Origin: Ectothiorhodospiraceae bacterium 2226
GTDB taxonomy: Bacteria; Pseudomonadota; Gammaproteobacteria; GCA-013348725
Assembly (NCBI GenBank): GCA_013348725.1
Contig: CP054689.1
Location: forward strand, 1,352,501 to 1,416,500
Length of the DNA: 64,000 nucleotides
Direction: 5' to 3'
Made by a program: the position numbers and the translations under genes. Under the pieces are notes generated by a model. It saw nothing but the letters and a program-made list of their open reading frames with translations. It ran no database searches and had not been told where the DNA came from. Positions 11,115-21,230 of this stretch are shown one piece after another (positions within the stretch are counted from its first letter, which is position 1; each line of letters starts with the position of its first letter).

Positions 11115-12418
11115 GCGGCGACCCGCGCGCCGCGGCCGCCACCTGCCTCGCCGAGGTCCTTGCCCAGGGGCGCTCCCTGAGCGCCGCGCTGCCCCCGCAA
11201 CTGGCCAAGTTGGCACCGGCCCAGCGCGCCCTCGCGCAGGAGCTGGCGTACGGCACGCTGCGTTACCGGCCGCGCCTGGCGCCCGCGCTCGCGCGCCTGC
11301 TGCGCCGCCCGCTCAAGCGCCGCGACGCCGACGTCGAGGCACTGATGCTGGCGGGGCTGTACCAACTCACATACATGCGCGTGCCGGCGCACGCCGCCGT
11401 CGCCGAGACGGTGAGCGCGACCGCGGCGCTGGGCAAGGATTGGGCGCGCGGCGTGGTGAATGCGGTGCTGCGGCGCTACGGGCGCGAGCAGGAGGCGCTG
11501 CTGGCCGAGGTCGATCGCGACCCGGCGGCGCGCTGGGCCCATCCGCGCTGGTTGGTCCAGGCGCTGCGCGAGGCCTGGCCGCAGCAGTGGGAGGCGATCT
11601 GCGCGGCCAACAACGCCCATCCGCCCATGACGCTGCGCGTCAACGCCCGGCGCGGCACGCGCGAGGACTACCTGGCGCGGCTCGCCGCGGCCGGCATCGA
11701 GGCCCGCCCGGGCGCGCACGCGCCGGAAGCCATCGTGCTCGCCGCACCGCTCGGCGTGGAGGCCCTGCCGGGCTTCGCGGCAGGCGACGTCTCCGTGCAG
11801 GACGCCGCCGCCCAGTTGGCGGCCCACGTCTTGGCCCCCGCGCCGGGCGAGCGGGTGCTGGACGCCTGCGCCGCGCCGGGCGGCAAGACCGCGCACCTGC
11901 TCGAGCGCTGCCCCGACATCGCGCTGACGGCGGTGGACGTGGACGCCGAGCGCCTGGCGCGGCTGCGCGAGAACCTCACGCGCCTCGGGCTCGAGGCACA
12001 CCTGGTGGCGGGCGACGCGGCCGACCCGACGTGGTGGGACGGGCGGCCCTACGACCGCATCCTGCTGGACGCCCCCTGCTCGGCCAGCGGCGTGATCCGT
12101 CGCCACCCCGACATCAAGACGCTGCGGCGCCCGGAGGACCTGCCGGCGCTGGCCGCGCAACAGGCTAAGTTATTGGAAGGGTTGTGGCCCTTGCTGCGCC
12201 CCGGCGGTATGCTGGTGTACGCCACCTGTTCGGTGCTGCCGGTCGAGAACGCGGAGCAGGTCGCGCGCTTTCTGGCGCAGCATCCGGAGGCCCGCCCGCT
12301 GCCCCTCGATGCCGCCTGGGGCGCGCCGGCGGGCGCCGGGCGACAGATACTACCGGGGGCAGACTCGATGGACGGCTTTTACTACGCGCGTCTGTGCAAG
12401 GGCGGCGCCACCGCATGA
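11111..12418 (+). CDS. rsmB: 16S rRNA (cytosine-967-C5)-methyltransferase
   Basis: A 435-residue RsmB/Sun enzyme. The N-terminal NusB-like RNA-binding domain covers about residues 1-135. The C-terminal SAM methyltransferase has motif [16 protein letters not shown] near residue 255, the DAPCSASG motif with one catalytic Cys near 320, and YATCSVLP with the second Cys near 375. Stop-start ATGA overlaps occur at both ends, with fmt and with the DUF4390 gene. Confidence 0.95.
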   Translation: MSGDPRAAAATCLAEVLAQGRSLSAALPPQLAKLAPAQRALAQELAYGTLRYRPRLAPALARLLRRPLKRRDADVEALMLAGLYQLTYMRVPAHAAVAETVSATAALGKDWARGVVNAVLRRYGREQEALLAEVDRDPAARWAHPRWLVQALREAWPQQWEAICAANNAHPPMTLRVNARRGTREDYLARLAAAGIEARPGAHAPEAIVLAAPLGVEALPGFAAGDVSVQDAAAQLAAHVLAPAPGERVLDACAAPGGKTAHLLERCPDIALTAVDVDAERLARLRENLTRLGLEAHLVAGDAADPTWWDGRPYDRILLDAPCSASGVIRRHPDIKTLRRPEDLPALAAQQAKLLEGLWPLLRPGGMLVYATCSVLPVENAEQVARFLAQHPEARPLPLDAAWGAPAGAGRQILPGADSMDGFYYARLCKGGATA

Positions 12419-12981
12419 GGCACCCGCTGGTCTTGCTCGTGCTGACGCTCGCGGGGCTCGCCCTGCTCACGGCGCCGGCGTTCGCCGAAGAGCCCCCCGG
12501 TTTCGTGGTGGAACGGGCCGAGATGCGCCTGGTCGACCGGGTCTACGTCCTCGACAGCGACATCCGCTACACCTTGTCCCCGGACACCCTCGGCGCGCTC
12601 GACATGGGCGTGCCGCTCACCATCGAGCTGGAGATCCAACTGGTGAACCCGCGCTGGTGGTGGTGGGACGAGATCGTGGCCGAACTCACCCAGTCCTATC
12701 AGCTCCAGCACCACGCCCTCACCGAGCGCTACGTGGTCAAGAACCTCAATAGCGGCGCGCAGCAGACCTTCGCCGAGCTCGGCCCGGCGCTGGAGGCACT
12801 CGGTCGCGTCCGCGACCTGCCGCTGCTGGACGTCAAACTGCTCGGCAGCGGCGAGCATATCGGGCGGGTGCGCGCCGCGCTGAACATCGAGGCCCTGCCG
12901 GCGCCCCTGCGGCCCATGGCCTACCTCTCGCCCCAATGGCGCATGAGCAGCGCCTGGTACGAATGGCGCTTCGTCTCCTGA
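12415..12981 (+). CDS. Exported DUF4390 family protein
   Basis: A 188-residue protein of unknown function, regularly found between rsmB and the ntrYX-like two-component genes. It begins with a clear signal peptide ([24 protein letters not shown]). The mature part is beta-rich ([24 protein letters not shown]), as is typical of the DUF4390 family. It overlaps rsmB by four bases and the downstream kinase gene by 19 bases, so it is tightly coupled to the operon. A periplasmic location is inferred from the signal sequence. Confidence 0.85.
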   Translation: MRHPLVLLVLTLAGLALLTAPAFAEEPPGFVVERAEMRLVDRVYVLDSDIRYTLSPDTLGALDMGVPLTIELEIQLVNPRWWWWDEIVAELTQSYQLQHHALTERYVVKNLNSGAQQTFAELGPALEALGRVRDLPLLDVKLLGSGEHIGRVRAALNIEALPAPLRPMAYLSPQWRMSSAWYEWRFVS

Positions 12982-15191
12982 GGCGGTTGTTTTCGGAGGC
13001 CGGCGCCCTCGCGGTGCTCCTCGTCCTGCTGTTGGCGGCGCTGTGGCTGATGAGCGCGGCCACGCAGAATTCCGAGCAGTTCAGTCGGCTGTATTCGCTG
13101 GTGCTGGGCATCAACGTCGCGGCGCTGGCGCTGCTGGTCGGTCTGATTACGACCAACCTGGTGCGCCTGCGCCGACGCTACAAGCGGCGCGAACCGGGCA
13201 GCCGCCTGACGGCGCGCCTGGTGGTGATGTTCGTGATCCTCGCCGGCGCCCCGGCGTCGGTGCTGTACTACTTCTCGCTCGGCTTTCTGCACGACGCCAT
13301 CGATAGTTGGTACGACGTGCGCATCGAGGCCGCGCTGGACGACGCGCTCGAGCTCTCGCGCGCCTCGCTCGGCATCCGCATGCGCGAGCTGCTGCGTCAG
13401 ACCGAACAACTCGGCGACGAACTGAGCGGGCTGTCGGACGGCATGACCGCGCCGGCCCTGCGCGGGCTGCGCGCGCGCAGCGGCGCCTCGGAGCTCTCGC
13501 TGTTCACCGCCCAGGGGCGCGCCATCGCCACCAGCAGCGTGGATCCGCTGCGCATCCTACCCAGCCGCCCGCACGAGACGGTGTTGCTGCAGTTGCGCGC
13601 CGGCTCGAGCTACGTGAGCCTGGATCCGGTGCGCGAGGGCGACCTGCACGTGCGCGTCGCGGTCGCGGTGGCCGATCCCGGCGGTGGGGAGGCGCGGGTG
13701 CTGCAGGCGCTCTATCCCGTCTCGCCGCGCATGAACACCCTCGCAGAGGGGGTGCAGAACGCCTTCGCGCAACACCGCGAGCTGGTGTTCCTGCGCGAGC
13801 CCCTGATCCGCAGCTTCACCCTCACGCTCTCCCTGGTGTTGCTGCTGTCGGTGCTGCTGGCGGTGTGGGCGGCCTTCTTCATGGCGCGGCGCCTGGTCGC
13901 CCCGCTCAGCGACCTCGCCGAAGGCACGCGCGCGGTGGCGGCCGGCAACTACGACAAGCGCCTACCGCTGTCCGGGCGCGACGACATCGGCCAACTGGTG
14001 AAGTCCTTCAACGAGATGACGCGGCGCATCGCGATGGCGCGCGACGAGGCCGCGCGCAGCCAGGAGGAGGCCGAGGCGCAGCGCACCTACCTGGAGGCGG
14101 TGCTCGGTCACCTGTCCTCCGGCGTGCTGACCGTGGACGACAAGGGCCGGCTGCATACCGCCAACGCGGTGGCCGAGCACATCCTGGCCTGCCCGCTGCG
14201 CCAGCATCTGGGCCTGCCGCTGGCGCAACTGGCCGAGCGCTACCCGTACCTCGGCCACTTCGTGGAGGCGCTGGCGCCGCATCTCGCCGCGGCGGCCGAC
14301 GGCTGGCGCGAGGAGGTGACCCTGTTCGGCTCCGGCGGACGCCAGGTATTGATGTGTCGCGGCAAGCGCCTGCCGCACGTGGGCCCGATGGCGGGGGGTC
14401 AGGTGGTCGTGTTCGACGACGTGACCGCGCTCATCCAGGCGCAGCGCGACGCGGCCTGGGCCGAGGTGGCGCGGCGCCTGGCGCACGAGATCAAGAATCC
14501 GCTCACGCCCATCCAGCTCTCGGCCGAGCGGCTGCGCCGCCAGGTCCTCGGTCAGCTCGACGCGCGCGAGGCGGACATCCTGGACCGCGCCACGCACACC
14601 ATCGTGGCCCAGGTCGAGGCCATGAAGGAGATGGTGAAGGCCTTCTCCGAGTACGCCAACACGCCCCACATGCAGTCCGTACCGGTGGATCTCAACGCGC
14701 TGGTGAACGAGGTGCTGGATCTGTACCGCGGCGACGAGCGGCTGCAGATTCTGGTCAACCTGGATCCCAAGGTGCCGCGCGTGGAGGCCGATGTCGGGCG
14801 GTTGCGCCAGGTGTTACACAACCTGGTCAAGAACGCGCTGGAGGCCATGGGTCGCGCCGACAAGGGGCGCCTGTCGGTGAGCACGCGCTGCATGCGCGAT
14901 GCCTCCTGCCGCTTCGTCGAGTTGCGCGTGCAGGACACCGGGCCCGGCATCCCCGAGGCGATGATGGATCGCCTGTTCGAGCCCTATGTGACCAGCAAGC
15001 CCAAGGGCACCGGACTCGGACTTGCTATCGTGAAAAAGATCGTAGAGGAACACGGCGGCATGCTGTGGGCCGAGAACGTGGCGGGCGGGGCGTGCATCGT
15101 GATCCGCCTGCCCGGCCACAGCGTCGAAGCGGGCGAGCCGCCCGCCCCCGACGCGCAGTCCGCCACGGCCGTGGCCAAGGAGAACCGATGA
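12963..15191 (+). CDS. ntrY: NtrY-type membrane sensor histidine kinase
   Basis: A 742-residue kinase that senses a signal thought to relate to nitrogen or redox status and phosphorylates NtrX. Three N-terminal transmembrane segments (residues ~11-30, 42-62, 78-98) precede a periplasmic region. A fourth segment near 280-305 leads into a HAMP domain, a PAS domain (~385-480), HisKA with RRLAHEIKNPLTPIQ near 500, and a catalytic ATPase domain (NLVKNALEAM, DTGPGIP, GTGLGLAIV). The start at 12963 is preferred because it minimises overlap with the upstream gene. An ATG at 12936 is possible. It is coupled to ntrX by ATGA. Confidence 0.88.
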   Translation: MALRLLRRLFSEAGALAVLLVLLLAALWLMSAATQNSEQFSRLYSLVLGINVAALALLVGLITTNLVRLRRRYKRREPGSRLTARLVVMFVILAGAPASVLYYFSLGFLHDAIDSWYDVRIEAALDDALELSRASLGIRMRELLRQTEQLGDELSGLSDGMTAPALRGLRARSGASELSLFTAQGRAIATSSVDPLRILPSRPHETVLLQLRAGSSYVSLDPVREGDLHVRVAVAVADPGGGEARVLQALYPVSPRMNTLAEGVQNAFAQHRELVFLREPLIRSFTLTLSLVLLLSVLLAVWAAFFMARRLVAPLSDLAEGTRAVAAGNYDKRLPLSGRDDIGQLVKSFNEMTRRIAMARDEAARSQEEAEAQRTYLEAVLGHLSSGVLTVDDKGRLHTANAVAEHILACPLRQHLGLPLAQLAERYPYLGHFVEALAPHLAAAADGWREEVTLFGSGGRQVLMCRGKRLPHVGPMAGGQVVVFDDVTALIQAQRDAAWAEVARRLAHEIKNPLTPIQLSAERLRRQVLGQLDAREADILDRATHTIVAQVEAMKEMVKAFSEYANTPHMQSVPVDLNALVNEVLDLYRGDERLQILVNLDPKVPRVEADVGRLRQVLHNLVKNALEAMGRADKGRLSVSTRCMRDASCRFVELRVQDTGPGIPEAMMDRLFEPYVTSKPKGTGLGLAIVKKIVEEHGGMLWAENVAGGACIVIRLPGHSVEAGEPPAPDAQSATAVAKENR

Positions 15192-16561
15192 GTGCACCGT
15201 ACGTGCTCGTGGTGGACGACGAGCCGGACATCCGCAGCCTGCTGCAGGAGATTCTGGAGGACGAGGGCTACGAGGTGCAGACCGCCAAGGATGCCGCCTC
15301 GGCGCGTGAGTTGCGCCGCGCGCGCCGCCCGGATCTGATTCTGCTCGACATCTGGATGCCCGACGTGGACGGGATCACGCTGCTCAAGGAGTGGGTGGAC
15401 GAGCGCGGCCCCAGCTCGCCGGTGATCATGATGTCGGGGCACGGCACGGTGGAGACCGCGGTGGAGGCGACGCGCCTCGGCGCCTACGACTTCATCGAAA
15501 AGCCGCTGTCGCTGGCCAAGCTGCTGGTGACCATGGAGCGCGCGCTCGAGGCCGACCGGCTGACGCGCGAAAACGTGGGTCTCAAGCGCCGGGTCCAGCC
15601 GGCGCAGGAGCCGCTCGGGCGCAGTGCGACCATGCAGCGCCTGCGCGAACAGGTGCGCCGCGTCGCCCAACACGACGCGCCGGTGCTGATCGTGGGCGAA
15701 CCCGGCACCGGCAAGGAGGTGGTCGCGCGCTACCTGCACGCCAACAGCACGCGCGCCGACGGGCCGTTCGTGGACGTCGGCGTCGGCGCCGTCACCGCCG
15801 ACAACGCCGCGCTGGAGCTATTCGGCCGCGAGGACGGCGAGCGCGTGCACTTCGGCCTGCTCGAACAGGCCAGCGGCGGCACGCTGTACCTGAACGACAT
15901 CGCCGACATGGAACTCGCCATGCAGGCCAAGCTGGTGGGGGCCTTGCAGGCGCGGGCCTTTCACCGCGCCGGCGGCACCGAGGCGGTGCCGCTCAACGTG
16001 CGCGTGGTGGCCGCCACCCGCCACGACCTCGCCCAGGCCGTGCAGGCCGGCACCTTTCGCCCCGACCTCTACTACCATCTCAACGTGGTGCCGATCGCGG
16101 TGCCGCCGCTGCGCGCGCATTGCGAGGACGTGCCCGAACTCCTCAACTATTACGCGGGTCTGTACGCCGCGCGTGACCACCTGCACTATCGCAACTTCAG
16201 CGTCGGCGCGCAGAACCGCCTGCGCAACCACGCCTGGCCGGGCAACGAGCGGGAGCTGCAGAATCTGGTGCAGCGCCTGCTGATCACCGGCGGCGACGAG
16301 GAAATCGCGCAGGCCGAGGTGGAGGCGGTGCTCGGCGAAGCGCCGCGCCCCGTCGCCGGACAGCTTGGGGTAGACTTCCGCCTGCCGCTGCGCGAAGCGC
16401 GCGAGCAGTTCGAGCGCGCCTACCTCGAGTACCAGTTGCGCGAGGCCGGCGGCAGCGTGGGCAAGCTGGCGCAGGCGGTAAAGATCGAGCGCACGCATCT
16501 CTACCGTAAGCTGCGCGCGCTGGGCATCGATCCGCGCGAAGGCAAGGACGGCGACAAGTAA
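15188..16561 (+). CDS. ntrX: NtrX-type response regulator with degenerate AAA+ domain
   Basis: A 457-residue partner of the preceding kinase. The receiver domain (residues 1-120) has acidic DDE at 10-12, phospho-acceptor D54 and K105. A central AAA+ domain has Walker A GEPGTGKE (170-177). The surface loop that carries GAFTGA in sigma-54 activators is missing (LFG...HFG, residues 211-223), and Walker B reads LYLNDI instead of the usual LFLDEI. A Fis-type helix-turn-helix forms the C-terminus (KLAQAVKIERTHLYRKL). It therefore probably binds DNA without activating sigma-54 polymerase. Confidence 0.88.
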   Translation: MSAPYVLVVDDEPDIRSLLQEILEDEGYEVQTAKDAASARELRRARRPDLILLDIWMPDVDGITLLKEWVDERGPSSPVIMMSGHGTVETAVEATRLGAYDFIEKPLSLAKLLVTMERALEADRLTRENVGLKRRVQPAQEPLGRSATMQRLREQVRRVAQHDAPVLIVGEPGTGKEVVARYLHANSTRADGPFVDVGVGAVTADNAALELFGREDGERVHFGLLEQASGGTLYLNDIADMELAMQAKLVGALQARAFHRAGGTEAVPLNVRVVAATRHDLAQAVQAGTFRPDLYYHLNVVPIAVPPLRAHCEDVPELLNYYAGLYAARDHLHYRNFSVGAQNRLRNHAWPGNERELQNLVQRLLITGGDEEIAQAEVEAVLGEAPRPVAGQLGVDFRLPLREAREQFERAYLEYQLREAGGSVGKLAQAVKIERTHLYRKLRALGIDPREGKDGDK

Positions 16562-16612
16562 ACAACCCGCCGCGGGGACGGCGCCGCCGCGCCACTTAAG
16601 GAAAACGCACGC

Positions 16613-17986
16613 ATGAAGATCGTCATCCTGGGGGCAGGACAGGTCGGCTCCTCACTCGCCGCCCACCTGTCCAGCGAAGCGAACGACATCACCGTGGTGG
16701 ACCTGGACGCCCGCGCGCTGCAGGCCCTCCAGGACCGGCTCGACATCCGCACCCTGGTCGGACGCGCCTCGCACCCGGACGTGCTGCGCCGCGCCGGCGC
16801 GGACGACGCCGACATGGTGATCGCGGTGACCTCCAGCGACGAGACCAACATGGTCGCCTGCCAGGTCGCCTACACCATTTTCCGCACGCCGACCAAGATC
16901 GCGCGCGTGCGCGCCGCCGACTACACGCGCCACCCCGAACTCTTCGCCGCCGAGGCGCTGCCGGTGGACGTGTTGATCAGCCCCGAGCAACTCGTCACCG
17001 ACTACATCCAGCGCCTGATCCAGCACCCCGGTGCGCTGCAGGTGCTGGATTTCGCCGGCGGCAAGGCGCAGCTGGTCGCGGTGCGCGCCTATTACGGCGG
17101 ACCGCTGGTGGGCCACGAACTGCGCACCTTGCGCGACCACATGCCCGGCGTGCAGACGCGCGTGGCGGCCATCTATCGGCGCGGACGCGCGATCATCCCC
17201 CAGGGCAGCACCGTCATCGAGGCCGACGACGAGGTGTTCTTCATCGCCGCGCGCAAGCACATCCGCGCGGTGATGAGCGAACTGCGCCGCCTCGACAAAC
17301 CCAACAAGCGCATCATCATCGCCGGCGGCGGCAACATCGGCAAACGCCTCGCGCAGGCGCTGGAGAACGACTACCAGGTCAAGATCATCGACCACAACAC
17401 CACGCGCACGCTGGCCATCGCCGAGGAGTTGGAGAAGACCATCGTGCTGCTCGGCGAGGCGGCCGATGCCGACTTGTTGGTGGAGGAGAACATCGAGAAC
17501 ACTGACGTGTTCTGCGCCCTGACCAACGACGACGAGAACAATATTCTGTCGGCCATGCTCGCCAAGCGCCTCGGCGCGCGCAAGGTGATGGCGCTGATCA
17601 ATCGCGGCGCCTACGTGGACCTCGTGGAGAGCGGCGACATCGACATCGCCATTTCGCCGCAGCAGGCCACCATCGGCACCCTGCTCGCCCACGTACGCCG
17701 GGGCGACGTGGTGATGGTGCACTCGCTGCGCCGCGGCGCCGCCGAGGCCATCGAGGCGGTGGCGCACGGCGATCCACGCTCTTCGAAGGTGGTGGGGCGC
17801 GCCATCGACGAACTGAAGCTGCCCTACGGCACCACCATCGGCGCCATCGTGCGCGACAACGAGGTGGTGATCGCGCACCACGACACGCTGATCCAGGCCG
17901 ACGACCACGTCATCCTGTTCGTGGTGGACAAGAAACAGATCCGCGAAGTCGAGCGCCTGTTCCAGGTCGGCGTGACCTTCATCTGA
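16613..17986 (+). CDS. trkA: Trk potassium uptake system regulator TrkA
   Basis: A 457-residue cytoplasmic, NAD-binding gating subunit of the Trk K+ channel. It contains two RCK units: the first Rossmann motif [12 protein letters not shown] at residues 4-15 and the second [13 protein letters not shown] near 235, each followed by a TrkA-C domain. The length is that of gammaproteobacterial TrkA. TAAGGAAAA provides a ribosome site before the ATG. Its stop overlaps the trkH start (TGATG), so regulator and channel are made together. Confidence 0.95.
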   Translation: MKIVILGAGQVGSSLAAHLSSEANDITVVDLDARALQALQDRLDIRTLVGRASHPDVLRRAGADDADMVIAVTSSDETNMVACQVAYTIFRTPTKIARVRAADYTRHPELFAAEALPVDVLISPEQLVTDYIQRLIQHPGALQVLDFAGGKAQLVAVRAYYGGPLVGHELRTLRDHMPGVQTRVAAIYRRGRAIIPQGSTVIEADDEVFFIAARKHIRAVMSELRRLDKPNKRIIIAGGGNIGKRLAQALENDYQVKIIDHNTTRTLAIAEELEKTIVLLGEAADADLLVEENIENTDVFCALTNDDENNILSAMLAKRLGARKVMALINRGAYVDLVESGDIDIAISPQQATIGTLLAHVRRGDVVMVHSLRRGAAEAIEAVAHGDPRSSKVVGRAIDELKLPYGTTIGAIVRDNEVVIAHHDTLIQADDHVILFVVDKKQIREVERLFQVGVTFI

Positions 17987-19443
17987 TGCGCCGCTTCGCT
18001 CCCGTTCAACGCATCCTCGGTCTGCTGCTGATGCTGTTCAGCATCAGCATGCTGCCGCCAGCGCTGGTCGGGCTGTATTACGGTGACGGCGCGGTAGCGG
18101 CCTTCCTGATCGGCTTCGCGATCACCGCCGGGGCGGGCCTCGTGATCTGGCTGCCGGTGATGCGCAACCGCGCCGAGCTGCGCCTGCGCGACGGCTTTCT
18201 GGTGGTGGTGCTGTTCTGGACGGTGCTGGGACTGTTCGGCGCGGTGCCGTTCCTGATGTCCGAGCGCCCCGACATGAGCGTGCACGACGCGGTGTTCGAG
18301 TCCGTGTCGGGCCTCACCACCACGGGCTCCACGGTGCTCAGCGGGATCGAGAACCTACCCCACGCGATCCGCTGGTACCGCCAGCAGCTGCAGTGGCTGG
18401 GCGGCATGGGCATCATCGTGCTGGCGGTCGCCATCCTGCCCATGCTGGGCATCGGCGGCATGCAGCTCTACCGGGCCGAGACGCCCGGCCCCATGAAAGA
18501 CACCAAGCTCACGCCGCGCATCACCGAGACCGCGAAGGCGCTGTGGTACCTCTACCTCGGCCTCACCATCGCCTGCGCGTTGGGTTATTGGGCGGCGGGC
18601 ATGGAAGCCTTCGACGCCATCGGACACGCCTTCTCCACCGTGGCCATCGGCGGCTTCTCCACCTACGACGCGAGCATGGGCCACTTCTTCGACCGCCCCA
18701 TGATCGAGGTGGTGGCGATCATCTTCATGCTGCTCTCGGGCATGAACTTCGCGCTGCACTTCCTCGCCTGGCGCTCGCGCAGCGTACGCCCCTACACGGG
18801 CGATGCCGAGTGGCGCACCTACCTGCTGGTGCTCGGCGTCTCGGCCACGGTCACCGTGCTCTATCTGTGGTGGGCCGGCGTGTTCGCCGACCCGACCACC
18901 GCCGCGCTGCATGGCGTGTTCCAGGCGGTCTCCATCGGCACCACCACCGGCTTCACCACCGAGGCCTTCTACATCTGGCCGGGCTTCCTGCCGGTGATGC
19001 TGATCTTCACCAGCTTCATCGGCGGCTGTGCGCTGTCGACCGGCGGCGGCATGAAGGTCATCCGCTTCCTGCTGCTGGTCAAGCAGGGCGCGCGCGAACT
19101 CAAGCGCATCATCCACCCCAACGCCGTGATCCCCATCAAGATCGGCAACAAGGCGCTGCCCTACCGGGTGGTGGACGCGGTGTGGGGCTTCTTCTCGGTG
19201 TACATCGCGGTGTTCGTGGTGCTCATGCTTATACTGTTGTTCATGGGGCTCGACCAGGTGACGGCCTTCTCGGCCGTCGCCGCGACCCTGAACAATCTGG
19301 GCCCCGGCCTCGGCGAGGTGGGGGCGCATTTCGCCGACATCCCCGATGCCGCCAAGTGGTTCCTCTCGCTGGCCATGGTCCTCGGGCGGCTGGAGATCTT
19401 CACCCTGTTGGTGCTGTTCACCGCGACGTACTGGAGAAAATGA
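17986..19443 (+). CDS. trkH: Trk potassium channel subunit TrkH
   Basis: A 485-residue integral membrane protein that forms the K+ pathway of the Trk system. It has multiple hydrophobic segments arranged as four membrane-pore-membrane repeats. Selectivity-filter-like stretches are SGLTTTGSTV, FSTVAIGGFST, SIGTTTGFTT and LNNLGPGLGEVG. It follows trkA with a one-base overlap and is followed by a methyltransferase gene through ATGA. Confidence 0.95.
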   Translation: MRRFAPVQRILGLLLMLFSISMLPPALVGLYYGDGAVAAFLIGFAITAGAGLVIWLPVMRNRAELRLRDGFLVVVLFWTVLGLFGAVPFLMSERPDMSVHDAVFESVSGLTTTGSTVLSGIENLPHAIRWYRQQLQWLGGMGIIVLAVAILPMLGIGGMQLYRAETPGPMKDTKLTPRITETAKALWYLYLGLTIACALGYWAAGMEAFDAIGHAFSTVAIGGFSTYDASMGHFFDRPMIEVVAIIFMLLSGMNFALHFLAWRSRSVRPYTGDAEWRTYLLVLGVSATVTVLYLWWAGVFADPTTAALHGVFQAVSIGTTTGFTTEAFYIWPGFLPVMLIFTSFIGGCALSTGGGMKVIRFLLLVKQGARELKRIIHPNAVIPIKIGNKALPYRVVDAVWGFFSVYIAVFVVLMLILLFMGLDQVTAFSAVAATLNNLGPGLGEVGAHFADIPDAAKWFLSLAMVLGRLEIFTLLVLFTATYWRK

Positions 19444-20057
19444 ACCACGAGGGCGACCACATCCGCGAGAAGTGGGACGAGCGCTACCGGCGCAAGGGCG
19501 GCGAGCTCGGCAGCCCGGCGCGCGTGCTGCGCGACCACGCGCACCTATTACCCGAACACGGCCTCGCCCTGGATCTCGCCTGCGGCCTGGCGGCCAACGC
19601 GTTTTTCTTGGCCGAACACGGGCTGACCACCCACGCCTGGGACATCTCCGAGGTGGCGGTGGAACGGGTGCGCGAACTCGCTGCCCAGCGCGGCGTCACA
19701 GTGCACGCCAACATCCGCGACGTCACCGTGGCCCCGCCCGCTCCGGCCTCCTTCGACGTCATCGTGGTGAGCCGCTTTCTCGAGCGCGACCTCGCGCCCG
19801 CGCTGGTCGCGGCCTTGCGCCCGGGCGGGCTGTTGTTCTACCAGACCTACACCCGCACGCGCGCCAGCGACCCGGAGGTCGAGGAAGGCCCCACGAACCC
19901 GCAATTTCGCCTCGGCGACAACGAGCTGCTGCGCCTGTTCGCGCCGCTGCGCGTGCTGGCCTACCGGGAGGAAGGCGCGGTCGCGGGCGCCGCCGAGGGG
20001 TTGCGTGACGAGGCGCTGCTGGTCGCGCAGCGCCCGCCCGAGGCACCAAGCGCCTGA
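19440..20057 (+). CDS. SAM-dependent methyltransferase (TehB-like)
   Basis: A 205-residue class I methyltransferase. The SAM-binding motif LDLACGLAANAFFLAEHG (residues 43-60), the acidic WDIS at the end of strand 2, and FDVIVVSRFLER are visible. It resembles small TehB/UbiE-like enzymes; the substrate cannot be told. It overlaps trkH by four bases and the following TPR gene by one, so it belongs to the trkAH transcript. Confidence 0.8.
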   Translation: MNHEGDHIREKWDERYRRKGGELGSPARVLRDHAHLLPEHGLALDLACGLAANAFFLAEHGLTTHAWDISEVAVERVRELAAQRGVTVHANIRDVTVAPPAPASFDVIVVSRFLERDLAPALVAALRPGGLLFYQTYTRTRASDPEVEEGPTNPQFRLGDNELLRLFAPLRVLAYREEGAVAGAAEGLRDEALLVAQRPPEAPSA

Positions 20058-20383
20058 TGGGCATGATCGAGAACCTCGAGGGGCTGCTCGCCCAGGGCCA
20101 GGACAACGCCCTGCTGCGTTATGGGCTGGGTAACGCCTACCTGCAGCAGGAGCAGCACGCCAAAGCCGCCGAGCACCTCGCCAAGGCGGTGGAACACGAC
20201 CCGCAGTACTCGGCCGCCTGGAAGCTCTACGGTAAGGCGCTGGTCGGCGCCGGCCGCGCCCAGGAGGCCGCCGAGGCCTTCGAGCGCGGCATCGCCGTGG
20301 CACAGGCGCGCGGCGACGTGCAGGCCAGCAAAGAGATGACGGTGTTCCTCAAGCGCCTGCGCAAGGGTTCACCCCAGGGCTGA
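20057..20383 (+). CDS. Tetratricopeptide repeat protein
   Basis: A 108-residue protein made mostly of two to three TPR helices (residues ~15-85: LLRYGLGNAYLQQEQHAKA, AWKLYGKALVGAGRAQEA). It is a small protein-protein interaction module without signal sequence or enzyme domain. It is the last gene of the trkAH transcript. Its partner is unknown; the preceding methyltransferase is a candidate by context only. Confidence 0.78.
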   Translation: MGMIENLEGLLAQGQDNALLRYGLGNAYLQQEQHAKAAEHLAKAVEHDPQYSAAWKLYGKALVGAGRAQEAAEAFERGIAVAQARGDVQASKEMTVFLKRLRKGSPQG

Positions 20384-20461
20384 GAGGGACGCGGTCGCGC
20401 CGTTCGCTTGCTCCTCACGGTCGCGGCTGACATCGGCGGCCCCGGCCGGCTGCAAGCGCCG

Positions 20462-20896
20462 CTACGGCCGCCAGTAGCGGTAGCCGATCATCTGCAGGCG
20501 TACCACCTCGGGCGCACCGGCATCGATGAACTCGACCTCCAGCGGGAAGTCGTCCTCGCTGAGCTGCCACGCCCGCATGCTGATGCGGCACGCCTTGAAC
20601 ACCACGCCGCGGTGCGCGAGCTTGGTCACCAATTGCGCGGTCTGCTCGTTGTCGGCCAGGAGGGCGTGAATACCCTCTTCGTAGGCCACCACGGTGAAGT
20701 TCACCGCGTGGTCACCCAGGTCGTCCAGCACCTTGTCCAGTTGCAGCATGACGCGGCGGTGGCCGAAGTCGCTCGTGGTGCGCGTGAGCTGCACGACGAA
20801 CGGCAGCGCCGGCTCCTGCGGGGGCTGCGCCGCGCCGAGCTCGGCCGCCGCGAGACTCAGAACGAGCAAAACAAGCCAGGCATGCAAGGTCTTCAA
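20462..20896 (-). CDS. Exported DsrE-like protein
   Basis: A 144-residue protein with an N-terminal signal peptide (MKTLHAWLVLLVLSLAAAELGA) and a DsrE/F-like fold. Recognisable features are QLDKVLDDLGDHAVNFTVVAY, HRGVVFKACRISM with a single conserved cysteine, and GYRYWRP at the end. Cytoplasmic DsrE proteins relay sulfane sulfur through this cysteine. Exported relatives are common in sulfur-oxidising gammaproteobacteria, but their function is not known. It is convergent with the trkAH transcript. Confidence 0.72.
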   Translation of the reverse strand: MKTLHAWLVLLVLSLAAAELGAAQPPQEPALPFVVQLTRTTSDFGHRRVMLQLDKVLDDLGDHAVNFTVVAYEEGIHALLADNEQTAQLVTKLAHRGVVFKACRISMRAWQLSEDDFPLEVEFIDAGAPEVVRLQMIGYRYWRP

Positions 20897-20982
20897 ATCG
20901 CCCTCCTGCGGCTGAACGGTGCGTTGGGCTATCGATGGTACTCCGGCACGTTCAGCCGCGGGAGGGGCGTCCCGCCCGGCTC

Positions 20983-21090
20983 TCAGCTCACCAGGCGCGC
21001 AACCAGGGCGAACACCGCCACGACCACGGCCAGCAGGCTGAGGGCCTTGGCCACGAGCAGCGCGGTGCGCCGATCATCGGGATGCAGCAT
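20983..21090 (-). CDS. Small single-span membrane protein
   Basis: A 35-codon frame: a charged N-terminus (MLHPDDRR) followed by one strongly hydrophobic segment (about residues 10-33, ALLVAKALSLLAVVVAVFAL) ending RLVS. GAGGTG six bases before the ATG is a reasonable ribosome site. It lies between the terminator of the Spy-like gene and the DsrE-like gene on the same strand. I do not recognise a family. Small membrane proteins of this form often modulate larger membrane complexes, but nothing specific can be said. Confidence 0.55.
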   Translation of the reverse strand: MLHPDDRRTALLVAKALSLLAVVVAVFALVARLVS

Positions 21091-21168
21091 GGTGCACCTC
21101 GAGGCGAGGAAGAAGGTTTATCGCTTCAACTATGGCCCGCACCACGCCAAACGCGAGCCGCGGCGCGC

Positions 21169-21197
21169 AAAAAAAAGGCGGCGCTTCATGCGCCGCC
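21169..21197 (-). terminator. Intrinsic terminator of the Spy-like gene
   Basis: On the minus strand, GGCGGCGC and GCGCCGCC form an 8-bp stem with a 5-base loop and are followed by eight T residues (A8 on the plus strand at 21169-21176). It lies 34 bases past the stop of the Spy/CpxP-like gene. This is the clearest rho-independent terminator in the window. Confidence 0.9.
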
Positions 21198-21230
21198 CAA
21201 ACCGGGCAACCCGGGTCAGTCTCGTTCCTG

